From NCBI RefSeq assembly GCF_016889425.1, contig NZ_CP069513.1:558001-622000 (forward strand): 64,000 bases of DNA, written 5' to 3'. This DNA comes from Corynebacterium amycolatum (GTDB lineage: Bacteria > Actinomycetota > Actinomycetes > Mycobacteriales > Mycobacteriaceae). Numbering within the stretch: the first letter of the stretch is position 1; every line of letters begins with the position of its first letter. A model generated the notes under the pieces. The model made no database searches and was not told the DNA's origin. It worked only from the letters and a program-made list of their open reading frames with translations. Of the stretch, positions 26,866-36,621 are shown in pieces. The position numbers and the translations under genes were made by a program.

Positions 26866-29800
26866 TGCTTACTGCCTCCATGATTGCCTCGTTGATGTCA
26901 GCGTCGTTGTCCTTTGCCTTCGCGACTACGTCGAGAATTCGGGCGTAATCACGCGGCATGATCTTGATGAACTGTGCAGCCGGGAACCGAGTCTTGGAAC
27001 CCGTGAGCTTGCGGTGCTTCGACAGCGTGGCCTCCAGCCAGCTGATGTCCTCATCACCCAGCGGCACGATGTCGATCAGCTCGGTGTTGATGTTCGCCCG
27101 CGTCGCCTCGTTATCCAGCAGATAGGCGATACCGCCACTCATACCGGCGCCGAAGTTGTGACCGACCGGACCCGCCACTACGACGCGGCCACCGGTCATG
27201 TACTCACAACCGTGGTTACCGATGCCCTCGACCACGGCCGTAGCACCGGAGTTACGCACGCAGAAGCGCTCACCGACAGTGCCGCGGACGAAGATCTCAC
27301 CACTGGTGGCACCGAAACCAATGACGTTGCCGGCAATGGTGTCGGTAGCCACATCCGCGGTCGGCGGAGCCGAACGTGAAGGTCGGACCACAATCTTGCC
27401 GCCGCACAGTCCCTTGCCGACGAAGTCGTTAGCATCGCCCTCCAGCTTGATAGTCACACCGGCCGGCAGGAACGCGCCCAGCGAGTTACCGGCGGAACCG
27501 AGCAGGTTGACGACGATGGAGTCGTCGGCAAGCCCATGCTTACCTGCGACTTTGGTGACTTCGTACCCGAGCCGCGTGCCCACGGAACGGTTCACATTGC
27601 TGATGGCGTGGTGCAGCGCCACTGGCGTCGGCGCCAACCCATTCGCGCGCGCCGTGCGCAGTGCGGGCTGCGCTTCGTCGATGAGGCGCTCGTCCAACGC
27701 ACCCTCGAGCCCGTGGTCCTGCGCCGTCGTGCAGTAGGAATCCTGGTCCGCAAAGAAGGGGCTTTCGGCAACGTGCAGGATTCGCTCCAGGTCAAGCTTT
27801 GCGACGCGCGGAAGGTTGTCGAGATCCTTGCGCGGACGCAGGCACTCGGCATGCCCGACCGCTTCATCGATGGTGCGGAAACCCAGTTCAGCGAGGTATT
27901 CACGGACCTGCTGGGCGATAAAGGTGAAGAAGTTGACCACGTGCTCGGCACGGCCGGTGAACTTGCTCCGCAACTTCGGATTCTGGGTGGCAATACCGAC
28001 TGGGCAGGTGTCCAGGTGGCAGACGCGCATCATGACGCAGCCCTCCACCACCAGCGGAGCGGTGGCGAAACCGAACTCCTCAGCGCCCAACAGCATCGCG
28101 ACCACGACATCGCGACCGGTCTTGAGTTGACCGTCGCACTGCACGCGGATGCGGTCGCGCAGCCCGTTGAGCATCAGGGTCTGCTGGGTTTCAGCGAGCC
28201 CCAGCTCCCACGGACCACCGGCGTGCTTGAGGCTGGTCAGCGGCGAGGCACCAGTGCCGCCATCGTGGCCGGAGATCAACACGACGTCGGCATGCGCCTT
28301 CGACACACCAGCGGCGACAGTACCCACACCCTGCTCGGAGACGAGCTTCACGTGAATGCGGGCGCGCGGATTGGCGTTCTTGAGGTCGTAAATGAGCTGC
28401 GCCAAATCCTCGATCGAGTAGATGTCGTGGTGCGGCGGCGGCGAAATCAGGCCCACGCCCGGGGTGGTGATGCGGACTTCCGCAATCCACGGGTAGACCT
28501 TGTTCGGTGGCAGCTGGCCACCTTCGCCGGGCTTTGCGCCTTGGGCCATCTTAATCTGGATGTCGGTGCAGTTGGACAGGTAGTGGCTGGTCACGCCGAA
28601 GCGACCCGATGCGACCTGCTTGATGGCAGAGCGCTTCCAGTCGCCGTTGGCCTCCATCTCGAAGCGGTCCGGGTCCTCGCCGCCCTCGCCGGAGTTGGAC
28701 ATGCCACCCAGGCGATTCATGGCAATAGCCAGCGTCTCGTGCGCCTCCGCGGAGATGGAACCGTAGCTCATCGCGCCGGTGGAGAAACGCTTGACGATGC
28801 TGGAGACCGGTTCAACCTCTCCAATGTCGATCGGCTCGCGATCCGAGACGAACTCGAGCATGCCGCGCAGAGTTGCCAGCTGCTTGGTCTGCTCATCGAC
28901 CTTGTTGGTGTAATCTCGGAAGACCGCGTACTGACCAGTGCGGGTCGCATGCTGCAGCGTGTAGATGGTCTCCGGGTTGAATAGGTGGTACTCGCCTTCG
29001 CGGCGCCACTTGTACTCGCCGCCGAGATCCAGCTCGCGGTGTGCTTGCTCTTCCGGACGCGGCAGAAATGCGCTGCGGTGGCGAGCGGCAACATCTTCTG
29101 CGACCTCGTCGAGGCCAATGCCCTCCAGCGGAGAAACAGCGCCGGTGAAGTACTCGTCCAGGAACTCCTGCGACAGACCGACGGTGTCGGCCAGCTGTGC
29201 GCCACGGTAGGACTGCAGTGAGGCGATACCCATCTTGGACATGACCTTCAGCACGCCCTTGGAGGCGGCCTTACAGTAGTTCGAGCAGGCCTGATCCAGC
29301 GTCAGATCACCGAGCTGGTCCTTCATGCGCAGCTCATCGATGGTTTCGAAAGCCATGTATGGGTTAATGGCATCGGCACCAAAGCCCAGCAGCATGGCCA
29401 TGTGGTGCACCTCGCGGGCGTCGCCAGCCTCAATGATGAGGCTGGCACGCGTCCGAGTGCGTTCCTCCACCAGGTGGTGGTGGACCGCAGAGGTCAGCAG
29501 CAGCGAGGGGATCGGCGCAAAGCGCTCGTTGGACTCACGGTCAGACAGCACAATCAGTCGGGCACCACGGTCAATGGCTTCAGAGACCTCACGGCGGACA
29601 CGACGAATAGCGTTGCGCAGGCCACGGCCACCGCGGGCGACCGGGTACAGGCCGGAGATGACCTCGGCGCGGAACTCGGAGTACTCCTCGTTCTTGCCCG
29701 CCTGACACAGGGTGACAAAGTCGTGGTTGTCCAGGATTGGATGCTCTAGCCGGATACGACGGGCGGCATCGGCAGTGGGCTCCAAGATGTTGGTCTCTGC

Positions 29801-31498
29801 CCCCAGCAACGTATTCATGCTGGTGATGGACTTTTCGCGCAGCGAGTCCAGCGGCGGGTTGGTCACCTGTGCAAACCGCTGCGAGAAGAAGTCGAACAGC
29901 ATGCGAGGTCGGTTGGACAGCGCCGCAATCGGCGTGTCCGAGCCCATCGAACCCAGGCCCTCCGCGCCGGTGAGTGCCATCGGGCGGATGATTAGGTCAA
30001 CGTCTTCTTCGGTGATGCCGAAGACGCGCTGTCGTAACACCGCGCGGGCATGCGGCATGTACTGGTAGCGCTCTCGTGGCAAATCGGCGATGTCGACCAG
30101 GCCTTCTTTGATCCATTCCTCGTAGGGCCCAGTGGCGGCCAGCGTGGACTTAATCTCCTTGTCCTCAATAATGCGACCGGCCTTCATGTCCACCAGGAAC
30201 ATACGCCCCGGCTGTACGCGCGTGCGCTGCACAATCTGCTCCGGCGGGATATCCAAGACACCAGCTTCGGAGGCCATCACCACCAGGCCCTCGTCAGTCA
30301 CCCAAATGCGTCCCGGCCGCAGGCCATTGCGATCCAAGGTGGCACCGATGACCTGGCCGTCGGTAAAGCAGATAGCGGCGGGGCCGTCCCACGGCTCCAT
30401 CAGGCAGGCGTGGTACTCGTAGAACGCGCGAACCTGCGGGCTGAGGTTGTCATCGTGCTCCCAGGCCTGCGGAACCATCATCATGACCGCATGCGGGAGA
30501 CTGCGACCACCGAGATGCAGGAGCTCCAGGGCCTCGTCGAAACGCGCAGTGTCAGAACCGTTGGGGTCGCACACCGGCAGCGCGCGGTCGATATTGCCCA
30601 GCTTGCCAGAGCGAATCAGCGACTCGCGGGCGCGCATCCAGTTTTCGTTGCCGCGCACGGTGTTGATCTCACCATTGTGAGCGACGTAGCGGTACGGGTG
30701 TGCCAGCGGCCAGGACGGGAAAGTGTTCGTGGAAAAGCGCGAGTGCACGATGGCCAGCGCGGAAGTAACTTCCTTCTGCTGCAGGTCAAGATAGAAATCC
30801 TTCAGCTGCGGGGTAGTGAGCATACCCTTGTAGACAATTGTGCGGCTGGACAGCGACGGGAAGTACACGGTGTCGCCGCCAGAGCCCTCGCCGGCGCCCC
30901 GTTCGCCCAGCTCACGCTCGCAGCGCTTACGCAGGAAGAACATCTTGCGGTCGAGATCAATATCGCTGAGCTGGCGCCCCTCGTAGTTCTTCGCGGTAAC
31001 GAAGAGCTGACGGAGCACTGGCATAGCCTGACGGGCCATCTGGCCGAGCCCTTCAGCGTCGATCGGTACATCGCGCCATGCCAGGATCTCGATGCCCTCT
31101 TCAGCGCAGGTGTCTTCAATAGCCCGAATGGCATCGAGAGTGGCCATCCGCGCCTGCGGCAGGAAGGCGATACCAGTGGCGTAGGTTCCCGCCGGCGGCA
31201 AAATAACGCCTTCCTTGCTCAGCTCAGCACGGTAGTAGGCATCCGGAACCTGAATGAGAATGCCGGCACCGTCGCCGGTGGTCTTCTCTGCACCGGCGGC
31301 ACCGCGGTGGTCGAGATTGACCAGTGCCTGAATGCCCTTTTCCACAATGTCATGGGTCTGGCGACCGTAAATGTCGGCAACAAAGGCCACGCCACACGCA
31401 TCGTGTTCGTTCGACGGGTGGTAGAGACCTTCCCTCTGAGGACCACGAGGCAATGTGGCCGCTGTTTCGATCAGAGTCATGGCTGTCTTAGCTGTCAT
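26858..31498 (-). CDS. gltB: Glutamate synthase large subunit
   Basis: Hydrolyses glutamine and transfers ammonia to 2-oxoglutarate, giving glutamate. 1546 residues from the chosen ATG 31498, which has AAGGGG at good distance; an upstream in-frame TTG at 31531 is less likely. Class II glutaminase with nucleophile Cys35 in [14 protein letters not shown], so a 34-residue propeptide must be removed. The FMN/2-oxoglutarate domain has [18 protein letters not shown] and the 3Fe-4S cluster [16 protein letters not shown]. The C-terminal GXGXG beta-helix reads [17 protein letters not shown]. Forms the GOGAT complex with gltD. Confidence 0.97.
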   Translation of the reverse strand: MTAKTAMTLIETAATLPRGPQREGLYHPSNEHDACGVAFVADIYGRQTHDIVEKGIQALVNLDHRGAAGAEKTTGDGAGILIQVPDAYYRAELSKEGVILPPAGTYATGIAFLPQARMATLDAIRAIEDTCAEEGIEILAWRDVPIDAEGLGQMARQAMPVLRQLFVTAKNYEGRQLSDIDLDRKMFFLRKRCERELGERGAGEGSGGDTVYFPSLSSRTIVYKGMLTTPQLKDFYLDLQQKEVTSALAIVHSRFSTNTFPSWPLAHPYRYVAHNGEINTVRGNENWMRARESLIRSGKLGNIDRALPVCDPNGSDTARFDEALELLHLGGRSLPHAVMMMVPQAWEHDDNLSPQVRAFYEYHACLMEPWDGPAAICFTDGQVIGATLDRNGLRPGRIWVTDEGLVVMASEAGVLDIPPEQIVQRTRVQPGRMFLVDMKAGRIIEDKEIKSTLAATGPYEEWIKEGLVDIADLPRERYQYMPHARAVLRQRVFGITEEDVDLIIRPMALTGAEGLGSMGSDTPIAALSNRPRMLFDFFSQRFAQVTNPPLDSLREKSITSMNTLLGAETNILEPTADAARRIRLEHPILDNHDFVTLCQAGKNEEYSEFRAEVISGLYPVARGGRGLRNAIRRVRREVSEAIDRGARLIVLSDRESNERFAPIPSLLLTSAVHHHLVEERTRTRASLIIEAGDAREVHHMAMLLGFGADAINPYMAFETIDELRMKDQLGDLTLDQACSNYCKAASKGVLKVMSKMGIASLQSYRGAQLADTVGLSQEFLDEYFTGAVSPLEGIGLDEVAEDVAARHRSAFLPRPEEQAHRELDLGGEYKWRREGEYHLFNPETIYTLQHATRTGQYAVFRDYTNKVDEQTKQLATLRGMLEFVSDREPIDIGEVEPVSSIVKRFSTGAMSYGSISAEAHETLAIAMNRLGGMSNSGEGGEDPDRFEMEANGDWKRSAIKQVASGRFGVTSHYLSNCTDIQIKMAQGAKPGEGGQLPPNKVYPWIAEVRITTPGVGLISPPPHHDIYSIEDLAQLIYDLKNANPRARIHVKLVSEQGVGTVAAGVSKAHADVVLISGHDGGTGASPLTSLKHAGGPWELGLAETQQTLMLNGLRDRIRVQCDGQLKTGRDVVVAMLLGAEEFGFATAPLVVEGCVMMRVCHLDTCPVGIATQNPKLRSKFTGRAEHVVNFFTFIAQQVREYLAELGFRTIDEAVGHAECLRPRKDLDNLPRVAKLDLERILHVAESPFFADQDSYCTTAQDHGLEGALDERLIDEAQPALRTARANGLAPTPVALHHAISNVNRSVGTRLGYEVTKVAGKHGLADDSIVVNLLGSAGNSLGAFLPAGVTIKLEGDANDFVGKGLCGGKIVVRPSRSAPPTADVATDTIAGNVIGFGATSGEIFVRGTVGERFCVRNSGATAVVEGIGNHGCEYMTGGRVVVAGPVGHNFGAGMSGGIAYLLDNEATRANINTELIDIVPLGDEDISWLEATLSKHRKLTGSKTRFPAAQFIKIMPRDYARILDVVAKAKDNDADINEAIMEAVSNG

Positions 31499-31805
31499 GG
31501 CTGTTTTCCCCTTGTAGGTGCAATGTGCCAATTGGGGGACACGGGTTATCTATATTTCCAACTGTTTTAACAATGCACTTTCATCTAGGCGTATTGCAAT
31601 ACGTATTTAGGGAATTAACTGTATTTGCCCACCCCCGAAGGAGCTAGACCAGCCTGCCAGCCCGAATAAAACCGGGCTTTTACTACCCGTTTTAATCTCA
31701 TAACCCCCTAATCGAGCTACCACCCCCACTATCCACGCACAGTTGTTCGATTCTTTAGCAAATCCCCTCCATACCCAATCCCCTCCTACCGCTATGGTTA
31801 GCTCC
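31499..31805. promoter_or_regulatory. gltB / nuclease divergent control region with palindrome and terminator-like hairpin
   Basis: A perfect 14-bp palindrome CGTATTGCAATACG lies at 31590-31603, about 100 nt upstream of gltB. On the plus strand AGCCCG (31659-31664) pairs with CGGGCT (31673-31678) and is followed by TTTT, like a small intrinsic terminator. No plus-strand gene precedes it, so it may end a short leader or small RNA. TTATCTAT at 31546-31553 resembles half of a nitrogen-regulator (AmtR) site but overlaps the probable gltB -10, so I do not call it. Confidence 0.4.
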
Positions 31806-32651
31806 ATGCTCGCCAACCGTCGTTTCCGCTCGCCATTACAGGGCCTCGCCCTCCTTATCGGCGCAGCGACAATCCTCAGCGGCTGCACGGATCCCATAGA
31901 CCCCACTCCAGAGAGCCAGTCGCATAGCCCGGCCCCGGCACCCGCTTTTACGCCCGAGCCAGCGGAACCCGCGCCCGAGATTCCTGAAGCGCCCCACACC
32001 CCAGACTCCCCCGGCACCCCAGCGCCCGGCACATCGCCTATCGACGGCATCCGTAGCGCCCTCAACCAGCTGGAGATAAAAGGGCGCGCACCGAAAACCG
32101 GCTATGCGCGCGACGAATTCGGGCAACGTTGGAGCGATGACATCTCTGCCGAGTTTGGCCACAACGGATGTGACACGCGGAACGACATTTTGAATCGTGA
32201 CCTTATTAATAAGGAGTACAAACCAAATACCCGCGATTGCGTCGTACTTTCGGGGCAACTACTGGATCCCTACACTGGCACGATGATTGAGTTTCAGCGC
32301 GGCCGCGACACCTCTTCCGCCGTGCAAATCGACCATGTTGTGGCCTTGAGCGACGCCTGGCAAAAGGGAGCACAGCAGCTCTCACCTGAGGTTCGGCAGG
32401 ACTTTGCCAATGACCCCCTCAACCTCTTGGCCGTCGATGGTCCCGCTAATCAGCAAAAGCGAGATAGCGATGCCGCATCCTGGGTACCCGCCAACAAACC
32501 ATTTCGCTGCCAGTATGTCGCTCGCCAGGTGGCGGTAAAACAGAAATACAACCTGTGGGTCACGCAGGCGGAGTCCGATGCCATCGACCGTTGGCTCTCC
32601 ACCTGCACACCAGAGGATGAGCCCGCGCTTGCCGCTCTAACCCTGAATTAG
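31806..32651 (+). CDS. Exported HNH nuclease lipoprotein (DUF1524/GmrSD C-terminal type)
   Basis: 281 residues. A signal peptide (FRSPLQGLALLIGAATILSG) ends at a lipobox LSGC, then comes a ~50-residue Pro/Glu/Thr-rich linker and a compact nuclease domain with QIDHVVALSDAWQKGA and DPLNLLAVDGPANQQKRDSD, the His-metal HNH motif of the DUF1524 family. Two cysteine pairs (HNGCDTR...TRDCVV and FRCQY...STCTP) suggest extracellular disulfides. Likely a surface nuclease for DNA degradation or nutrient use. TATGGT 7 nt before ATG 31806 selects this start; ATG 31794 is the alternative. Confidence 0.87.
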   Translation: MLANRRFRSPLQGLALLIGAATILSGCTDPIDPTPESQSHSPAPAPAFTPEPAEPAPEIPEAPHTPDSPGTPAPGTSPIDGIRSALNQLEIKGRAPKTGYARDEFGQRWSDDISAEFGHNGCDTRNDILNRDLINKEYKPNTRDCVVLSGQLLDPYTGTMIEFQRGRDTSSAVQIDHVVALSDAWQKGAQQLSPEVRQDFANDPLNLLAVDGPANQQKRDSDAASWVPANKPFRCQYVARQVAVKQKYNLWVTQAESDAIDRWLSTCTPEDEPALAALTLN

Positions 32652-33191
32652 GGCAACCGTTTCCGACACACACCGACACCACACTTCTAGGCTCAAGCCG
32701 GCGAATATGTCACCTATTTAGCTACGCGCTCGCAACCCCCGCCCCTCCTAGTCGCGAACGTTTCTGTTTTTCTGAAGAATCCTAGCCCCTAATTTCTGGG
32801 GGCGACCGCCATTCACTCACGGTCCACTCCCCTCAAACAAACCAACCGAAAACCCCTGGGTTCATAGAGTTATATAGGTCAATATCGGAATTGATATCGT
32901 TACCACAGTGTTATCATTTCGTTACGTTTGCCACTTTCCATCGGTTTATAACCGTTTGATAACACTGTATCCTCGAGTCCGTTCGCGAAAAAGGTATCCG
33001 TCATAAAGCACTGTGCACACTACTTGCACATCTTTCACATTTCTTCGTCGAAACTACTTTTTGACGCGGCACAGGTTTGTTAAAGTCTGGTTGTTACAAA
33101 ATCGCACTATCGTGGTTGATGGTGTCAATGTGACTGGAGAGTCGCTTGGCGCTATTAGTCGCTTGTCCATCATCTTGGAGGATTCTCACCC
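32652..33191. other. 540-nt intergenic region with a spaced 12-bp inverted repeat upstream of the acyl-CoA ligase
   Basis: No gene seen. ACAGTGTTATCA (32905-32916) and TGATAACACTGT (32957-32968) are perfect reverse complements with centres 52 bp apart, close to five helical turns. Between them lies the small palindrome GGTT-TAT-AACC. TTGACG (33061-33066) and TAAAGT (33081-33086) could be promoter elements, although the spacing is only 14 bp. GGAGGA at 33177-33182 is the ribosome site for the following gene. Confidence 0.55.
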
Positions 33192-34889
33192 ATGGCAGCT
33201 GAAATGAAGGCTCCGGAAGTACCACTTGGGCTCCAAATCAAGGCTTTTGCCCAGTCGATTCCACCACTCCTGCGTACCGGCGCCCTGTACATGACTCCGA
33301 AGACGGCGCCGAAGATCCTCGATTACCTGCGTCGCTTGAAGTTCTCCGTCGCCAGCCTTATTTCCATGAGTGCGCTGCGCTACCCGGATCGCCTCGCCCT
33401 TGTCGACGATGACGGTGAACTCACCTATTCTCAGCTGCTCGACAACTCTCACGCCCTGGCTCGCGCCTTGATAGACCGCGGCATGACCCAGAAGTCCAGC
33501 TTCGGCGTTATCGCACGTAACGGCCGCGGCATCATCCTGCCGATGGCCATCAAGGGATTCATCGGCTCCGAAATTATGCTGATGAATATCGGCTCTGGCC
33601 CGACTCAGATCCGCGGCGTCGTTGACCAGAATAAGGCCAAGTTCCTGTTCGTCGATGACGAGTTCCTGGGCAATCTGCCGGAAGACCTCGACGATGTCAC
33701 CGTCGTTATTACCTCCGTGACCAAGCCGGAGACCCGCAAGAACGCAGGCAAGAACTTCCTGTTCATGGAAGACCTCATTGAAGAAGGTCGTACATCGAAC
33801 GCCAAGTTAGATCCGAAGCCGGAGCAGGGACGCATCATCATCATGTCCTCCGGCACGACCGGCATCCCGAAGGGTGTCCTGCGCAATGAGCCGAAGACAC
33901 CGGCAACTGTGGGTGCAATCGCCGAGCGTATTCCGTGGCGCCGCAACATGGTCATTCACCAGTCCGCATCCATGTTCCACGCCTGGGGCTGGGCAAATGT
34001 GCTGATTGGCATGGCTACCGGCTCCACCATTGTCACCATGCGTGTCTTCGACCCGAAGAAGGCTGTTGACCAGTGTGAGCAGTACGGCTGTAACGGCATG
34101 ATTTCCGCGGCCTTCTTCCTGCGCCAGATTAAGGACGTTCTGGATGAGGAGCCGAACCGCAAGATTGGACCGTTCCGCTTCATCGTCTCCTCTGGTAACG
34201 CCATCCCGGGCTGGCTCGTCTCCGCGCTGACTCACCGCTTCGGTCCGGTTATCTGTAACTTCTACGGCTCCACCGAGGCCGGCCTGTGCTCCATCGCATC
34301 CGGCGCGGACCTCGCAGCTCGCCCGGACTCCGCAGGTCGACCGGCAATTGGCGCCAAGGTTCGCATCCTGGGTGACGACGGCAAGGAAGTCGAGCCGGGC
34401 GAGGTTGGCATGATCCACACCGCTCAGGAGCTCTCCTTCATCGGTTACCTGAACAAGAAGGACAAGTTCACCACCGTCGATGGCCTGTTCCAGATCGGTG
34501 ACCTCGGCCGTATCGACCAGGACGGCTACCTGTACATCTGTGGTCGCTCCGACGACATGGTGATCAAGGGCGGCGAGAACGTCTTCCCACGCGAGGTCGA
34601 AGAAATTCTCGGCCCGGTGCCGGGCATCGCCGACGTCTTCTGCCACGGCAGCAACGAAAACGACGAGATTTTCGCTGACCTGTTCCTCTACGTTGTCCGC
34701 GAGGACAATGAGGCCGGCAAGAACCTCACCGAGGACATGCTGCGCGAGTACGTCCGCGAAACTCTGGCCGAGCACTCCACTCCGGACCGCGTCTTCTTCG
34801 TCGACTCCCTGCCGCGCAACGCCATCGGCAAGGTTGTCCCGCGCGAAGTCAAGGCAATGCACGAGCGCCTGAACCTGGACGCTCAGTAA
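33192..34889 (+). CDS. Acyl-CoA ligase (long-chain fatty acid or related AMP-forming synthetase)
   Basis: 565-residue ANL-superfamily adenylating enzyme. A5/A3-type motifs: IMSSGTTGIPKGVLR (ATP loop), FYGSTEAG, QIGDLGRIDQDGYLYICGRS, DDMVIKGGENVFPREVEE (hinge) and the catalytic lysine in LPRNAIGKVVP. It activates a carboxylic acid to acyl-AMP and then acyl-CoA; FadD-type naming is likely but the substrate is not readable. Strong GGAGG site 9 nt from the start. It is monocistronic, ending against a convergent dehydrogenase gene. Confidence 0.88.
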   Translation: MAAEMKAPEVPLGLQIKAFAQSIPPLLRTGALYMTPKTAPKILDYLRRLKFSVASLISMSALRYPDRLALVDDDGELTYSQLLDNSHALARALIDRGMTQKSSFGVIARNGRGIILPMAIKGFIGSEIMLMNIGSGPTQIRGVVDQNKAKFLFVDDEFLGNLPEDLDDVTVVITSVTKPETRKNAGKNFLFMEDLIEEGRTSNAKLDPKPEQGRIIIMSSGTTGIPKGVLRNEPKTPATVGAIAERIPWRRNMVIHQSASMFHAWGWANVLIGMATGSTIVTMRVFDPKKAVDQCEQYGCNGMISAAFFLRQIKDVLDEEPNRKIGPFRFIVSSGNAIPGWLVSALTHRFGPVICNFYGSTEAGLCSIASGADLAARPDSAGRPAIGAKVRILGDDGKEVEPGEVGMIHTAQELSFIGYLNKKDKFTTVDGLFQIGDLGRIDQDGYLYICGRSDDMVIKGGENVFPREVEEILGPVPGIADVFCHGSNENDEIFADLFLYVVREDNEAGKNLTEDMLREYVRETLAEHSTPDRVFFVDSLPRNAIGKVVPREVKAMHERLNLDAQ

Positions 34890-34919
34890 GAAGCCTGTAC
34901 ACGAAAGTGTGCCCACCGG

Positions 34920-35651
34920 CTATCCGCGCGGGCGCACCTGGATTTCATCCACGTTGGCATCCGCTCCGGTATCAACGGCCAGACGTACTGCGGCTGCGAT
35001 CGATTCAGGCCGCATGAACTTCGTGCCGTCGTAACGCCAATCCGCATCATCGCGGTGCCAATTCGACTGCAGCTGAACCTGCATATCGGTATCGACGCGT
35101 CCGGGGTGCACGGAGCTGACTCGTACCGCGCCACGCTCTTCCTCGCGCAGCGCATCGGTGAAGGCCCGCAGCGCGAACTTCGACGCCGCATACGGCGAAG
35201 TACCAGCTGAAGCGCGGAATCCCGAGCCCGAGTTGATGGTCACCAGCGTGCCCTCCGCCTTGCGCAGCGCCGGCAGCAGCTGGCGGGTCAGGTCGGCGAC
35301 GGCGACGACGTTGATGTCCATGATCCGCGACCAGTCCGCACGCGAAACCTCCGCCACGTCCCCATCGACGTACACACCCGCCGAGTGCACGAGCACATCC
35401 AGCCCGCGCCCACCGAGCGCCTCCAACAGCTTTGCCACTTCCGCGTTTACGGCGTCGGCATCACCCAGATCAGCAACGAATACGCTTGCCGACGGCAACT
35501 GCGACGCCACCTTCTCAGCAGACTCAGCACTGGTAGCGCCCACAATGACGTGGTGATCACGGGAGAGATCCTTAGCGACCGCCAGGCCAATACCACGGCT
35601 TGCGCCCGTGACCAGGGCAATCTTGGTATCAGCGGCAATATCGATGCTCAT
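34920..35651 (-). CDS. Short-chain dehydrogenase/reductase
   Basis: 243-residue classical SDR: ALVTGASRGIGLAVAKDL cofactor loop, VHSAGVYVDG (an NAG variant with Ser-Ala-Gly), a catalytic Ser in INSGSGF and YAASKFALRAF with Tyr and Lys. The absence of a long C-terminal extension indicates a soluble oxidoreductase. It lies 25 nt downstream of a second SDR in the same direction, so the two probably form an operon. Ribosome site GAGGAG. Substrate unknown. Confidence 0.88.
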   Translation of the reverse strand: MSIDIAADTKIALVTGASRGIGLAVAKDLSRDHHVIVGATSAESAEKVASQLPSASVFVADLGDADAVNAEVAKLLEALGGRGLDVLVHSAGVYVDGDVAEVSRADWSRIMDINVVAVADLTRQLLPALRKAEGTLVTINSGSGFRASAGTSPYAASKFALRAFTDALREEERGAVRVSSVHPGRVDTDMQVQLQSNWHRDDADWRYDGTKFMRPESIAAAVRLAVDTGADANVDEIQVRPRG

Positions 35652-35676
35652 ATACGGCTCCTCTACGTAGTCGGTT

Positions 35677-36438
35677 TTACTTCTTCGGCTTCGCGCCGCC
35701 CACCTGGTCGATGGGGGTCACCTGCAGGAAGTCGATGTTGACGCGATTCGGGCGGGTGGCCGCGAACACAATGATGTCGGCAACATCATCGGCGGTCAGC
35801 GACTCAACGCCGTCGTAGACCGCTGCGGCCTTGGTCTCGTCGCCGTCGAAACGCACGAGTGAGAAGTCGGTGTGGACGCGCCCCGGATCGATTTCGGTGA
35901 CGCGCACTCCATCGACAGCAACCTCTTGACGCAGGACTTCCACCAGGGCGCGCTCAGCGTGCTTGGCGGCGTTGTAGCCGGCACCGCCGGTGTAGACCTG
36001 GCGACCGGCAATCGAGCCGACGGTGAGCACAATGCCGCTGGTGGTCTTCAGTGCGGGCAGCAGTGCGCGGGTGACGCGCAGGGTGCCCAGCACGTTGACG
36101 TCGTACATCCAACGCCATTTTTCCTCGACAGCGTCTTCAACCGACTCCATGCCCCAGGCACCACCGGCGTTGTTTACCAGCACGTCGACACGCGGTTCAG
36201 CCTTAGCCAGCGCCACCACATCGTCGTCAGAGGTGACGTCAACCTTGTAGACTGTCGCTTCACCACCGGCAGCGCGGATCTCCTCCGCGACAGCCTCGAG
36301 CTTGTCCTCGCGGCGGGCTCCCAACACAACGCGAAAACCTTCAGCTGCGAACTGCTTGGCAGTGGCTGCACCAATACCGGAAGAAGCACCGGTAACTACA
36401 GCTACTTTCCTGCCATTAGTTGAAGTTTCAGAGGTCAT
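35677..36438 (-). CDS. Short-chain dehydrogenase/reductase (YdfG-like)
   Basis: 253-residue classical SDR: AVVTGASSGIGAATAKQF, VLVNNAGGAWG, LTVGSIAGRQVY with the catalytic Ser and YNAAKHAERALV with Tyr and Lys. The Arg in LGARREDKL suggests NADPH preference. The EIDPGRVHTDFS segment resembles serine/3-hydroxy acid dehydrogenases of the YdfG group. First gene of the two-SDR operon, divergent from fadH across a region with a parS-like site. Confidence 0.88.
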   Translation of the reverse strand: MTSETSTNGRKVAVVTGASSGIGAATAKQFAAEGFRVVLGARREDKLEAVAEEIRAAGGEATVYKVDVTSDDDVVALAKAEPRVDVLVNNAGGAWGMESVEDAVEEKWRWMYDVNVLGTLRVTRALLPALKTTSGIVLTVGSIAGRQVYTGGAGYNAAKHAERALVEVLRQEVAVDGVRVTEIDPGRVHTDFSLVRFDGDETKAAAVYDGVESLTADDVADIIVFAATRPNRVNIDFLQVTPIDQVGGAKPKK

Positions 36439-36535
36439 GAGGGCTCAACTCCTTGCTACATGCGTCTACTGATATCCCCGACTGTAGTCATAGGACACCT
36501 TCCTCCGCCGAAGACTGCGTGTGCTTTACACCTGA

Positions 36536-36551
36536 TGTTCCACGTGAAACG
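36536..36551. promoter_or_regulatory. parS-like ParB binding site
   Basis: TGTTCCACGTGAAACG matches 14 of 16 positions of the parS consensus TGTTTCACGTGAAACA, including the full central CACGTGAAAC. It is intergenic between divergent genes. If bound by ParB it marks origin-proximal DNA. Confidence 0.6.
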
Positions 36552-36621
36552 TATATAAAACTGTGCAAAAATTTTTCCGATTCACCGCATGCACAGCCGT
36601 TAAAACCGCGATACTGGTTGC

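Noticed and set aside
27536..28984. 482-codon plus-strand frame inside gltB
   Set aside because: It lies fully antisense to conserved glutamate synthase sequence; long shadow frames are common at this GC content.
31546..31553. AmtR nitrogen-control half-site upstream of gltB
   Set aside because: Only one half resembles the motif and it coincides with the likely -10 of gltB.
30050..31570. 506-codon plus-strand frame opposite the gltB N-terminal region
   Set aside because: Antisense to conserved coding sequence and without recognisable motifs.
33807..34916. 369-codon minus-strand frame opposite the acyl-CoA ligase
   Set aside because: Composition mirrors the ligase codons; no domain, no promoter or ribosome site.
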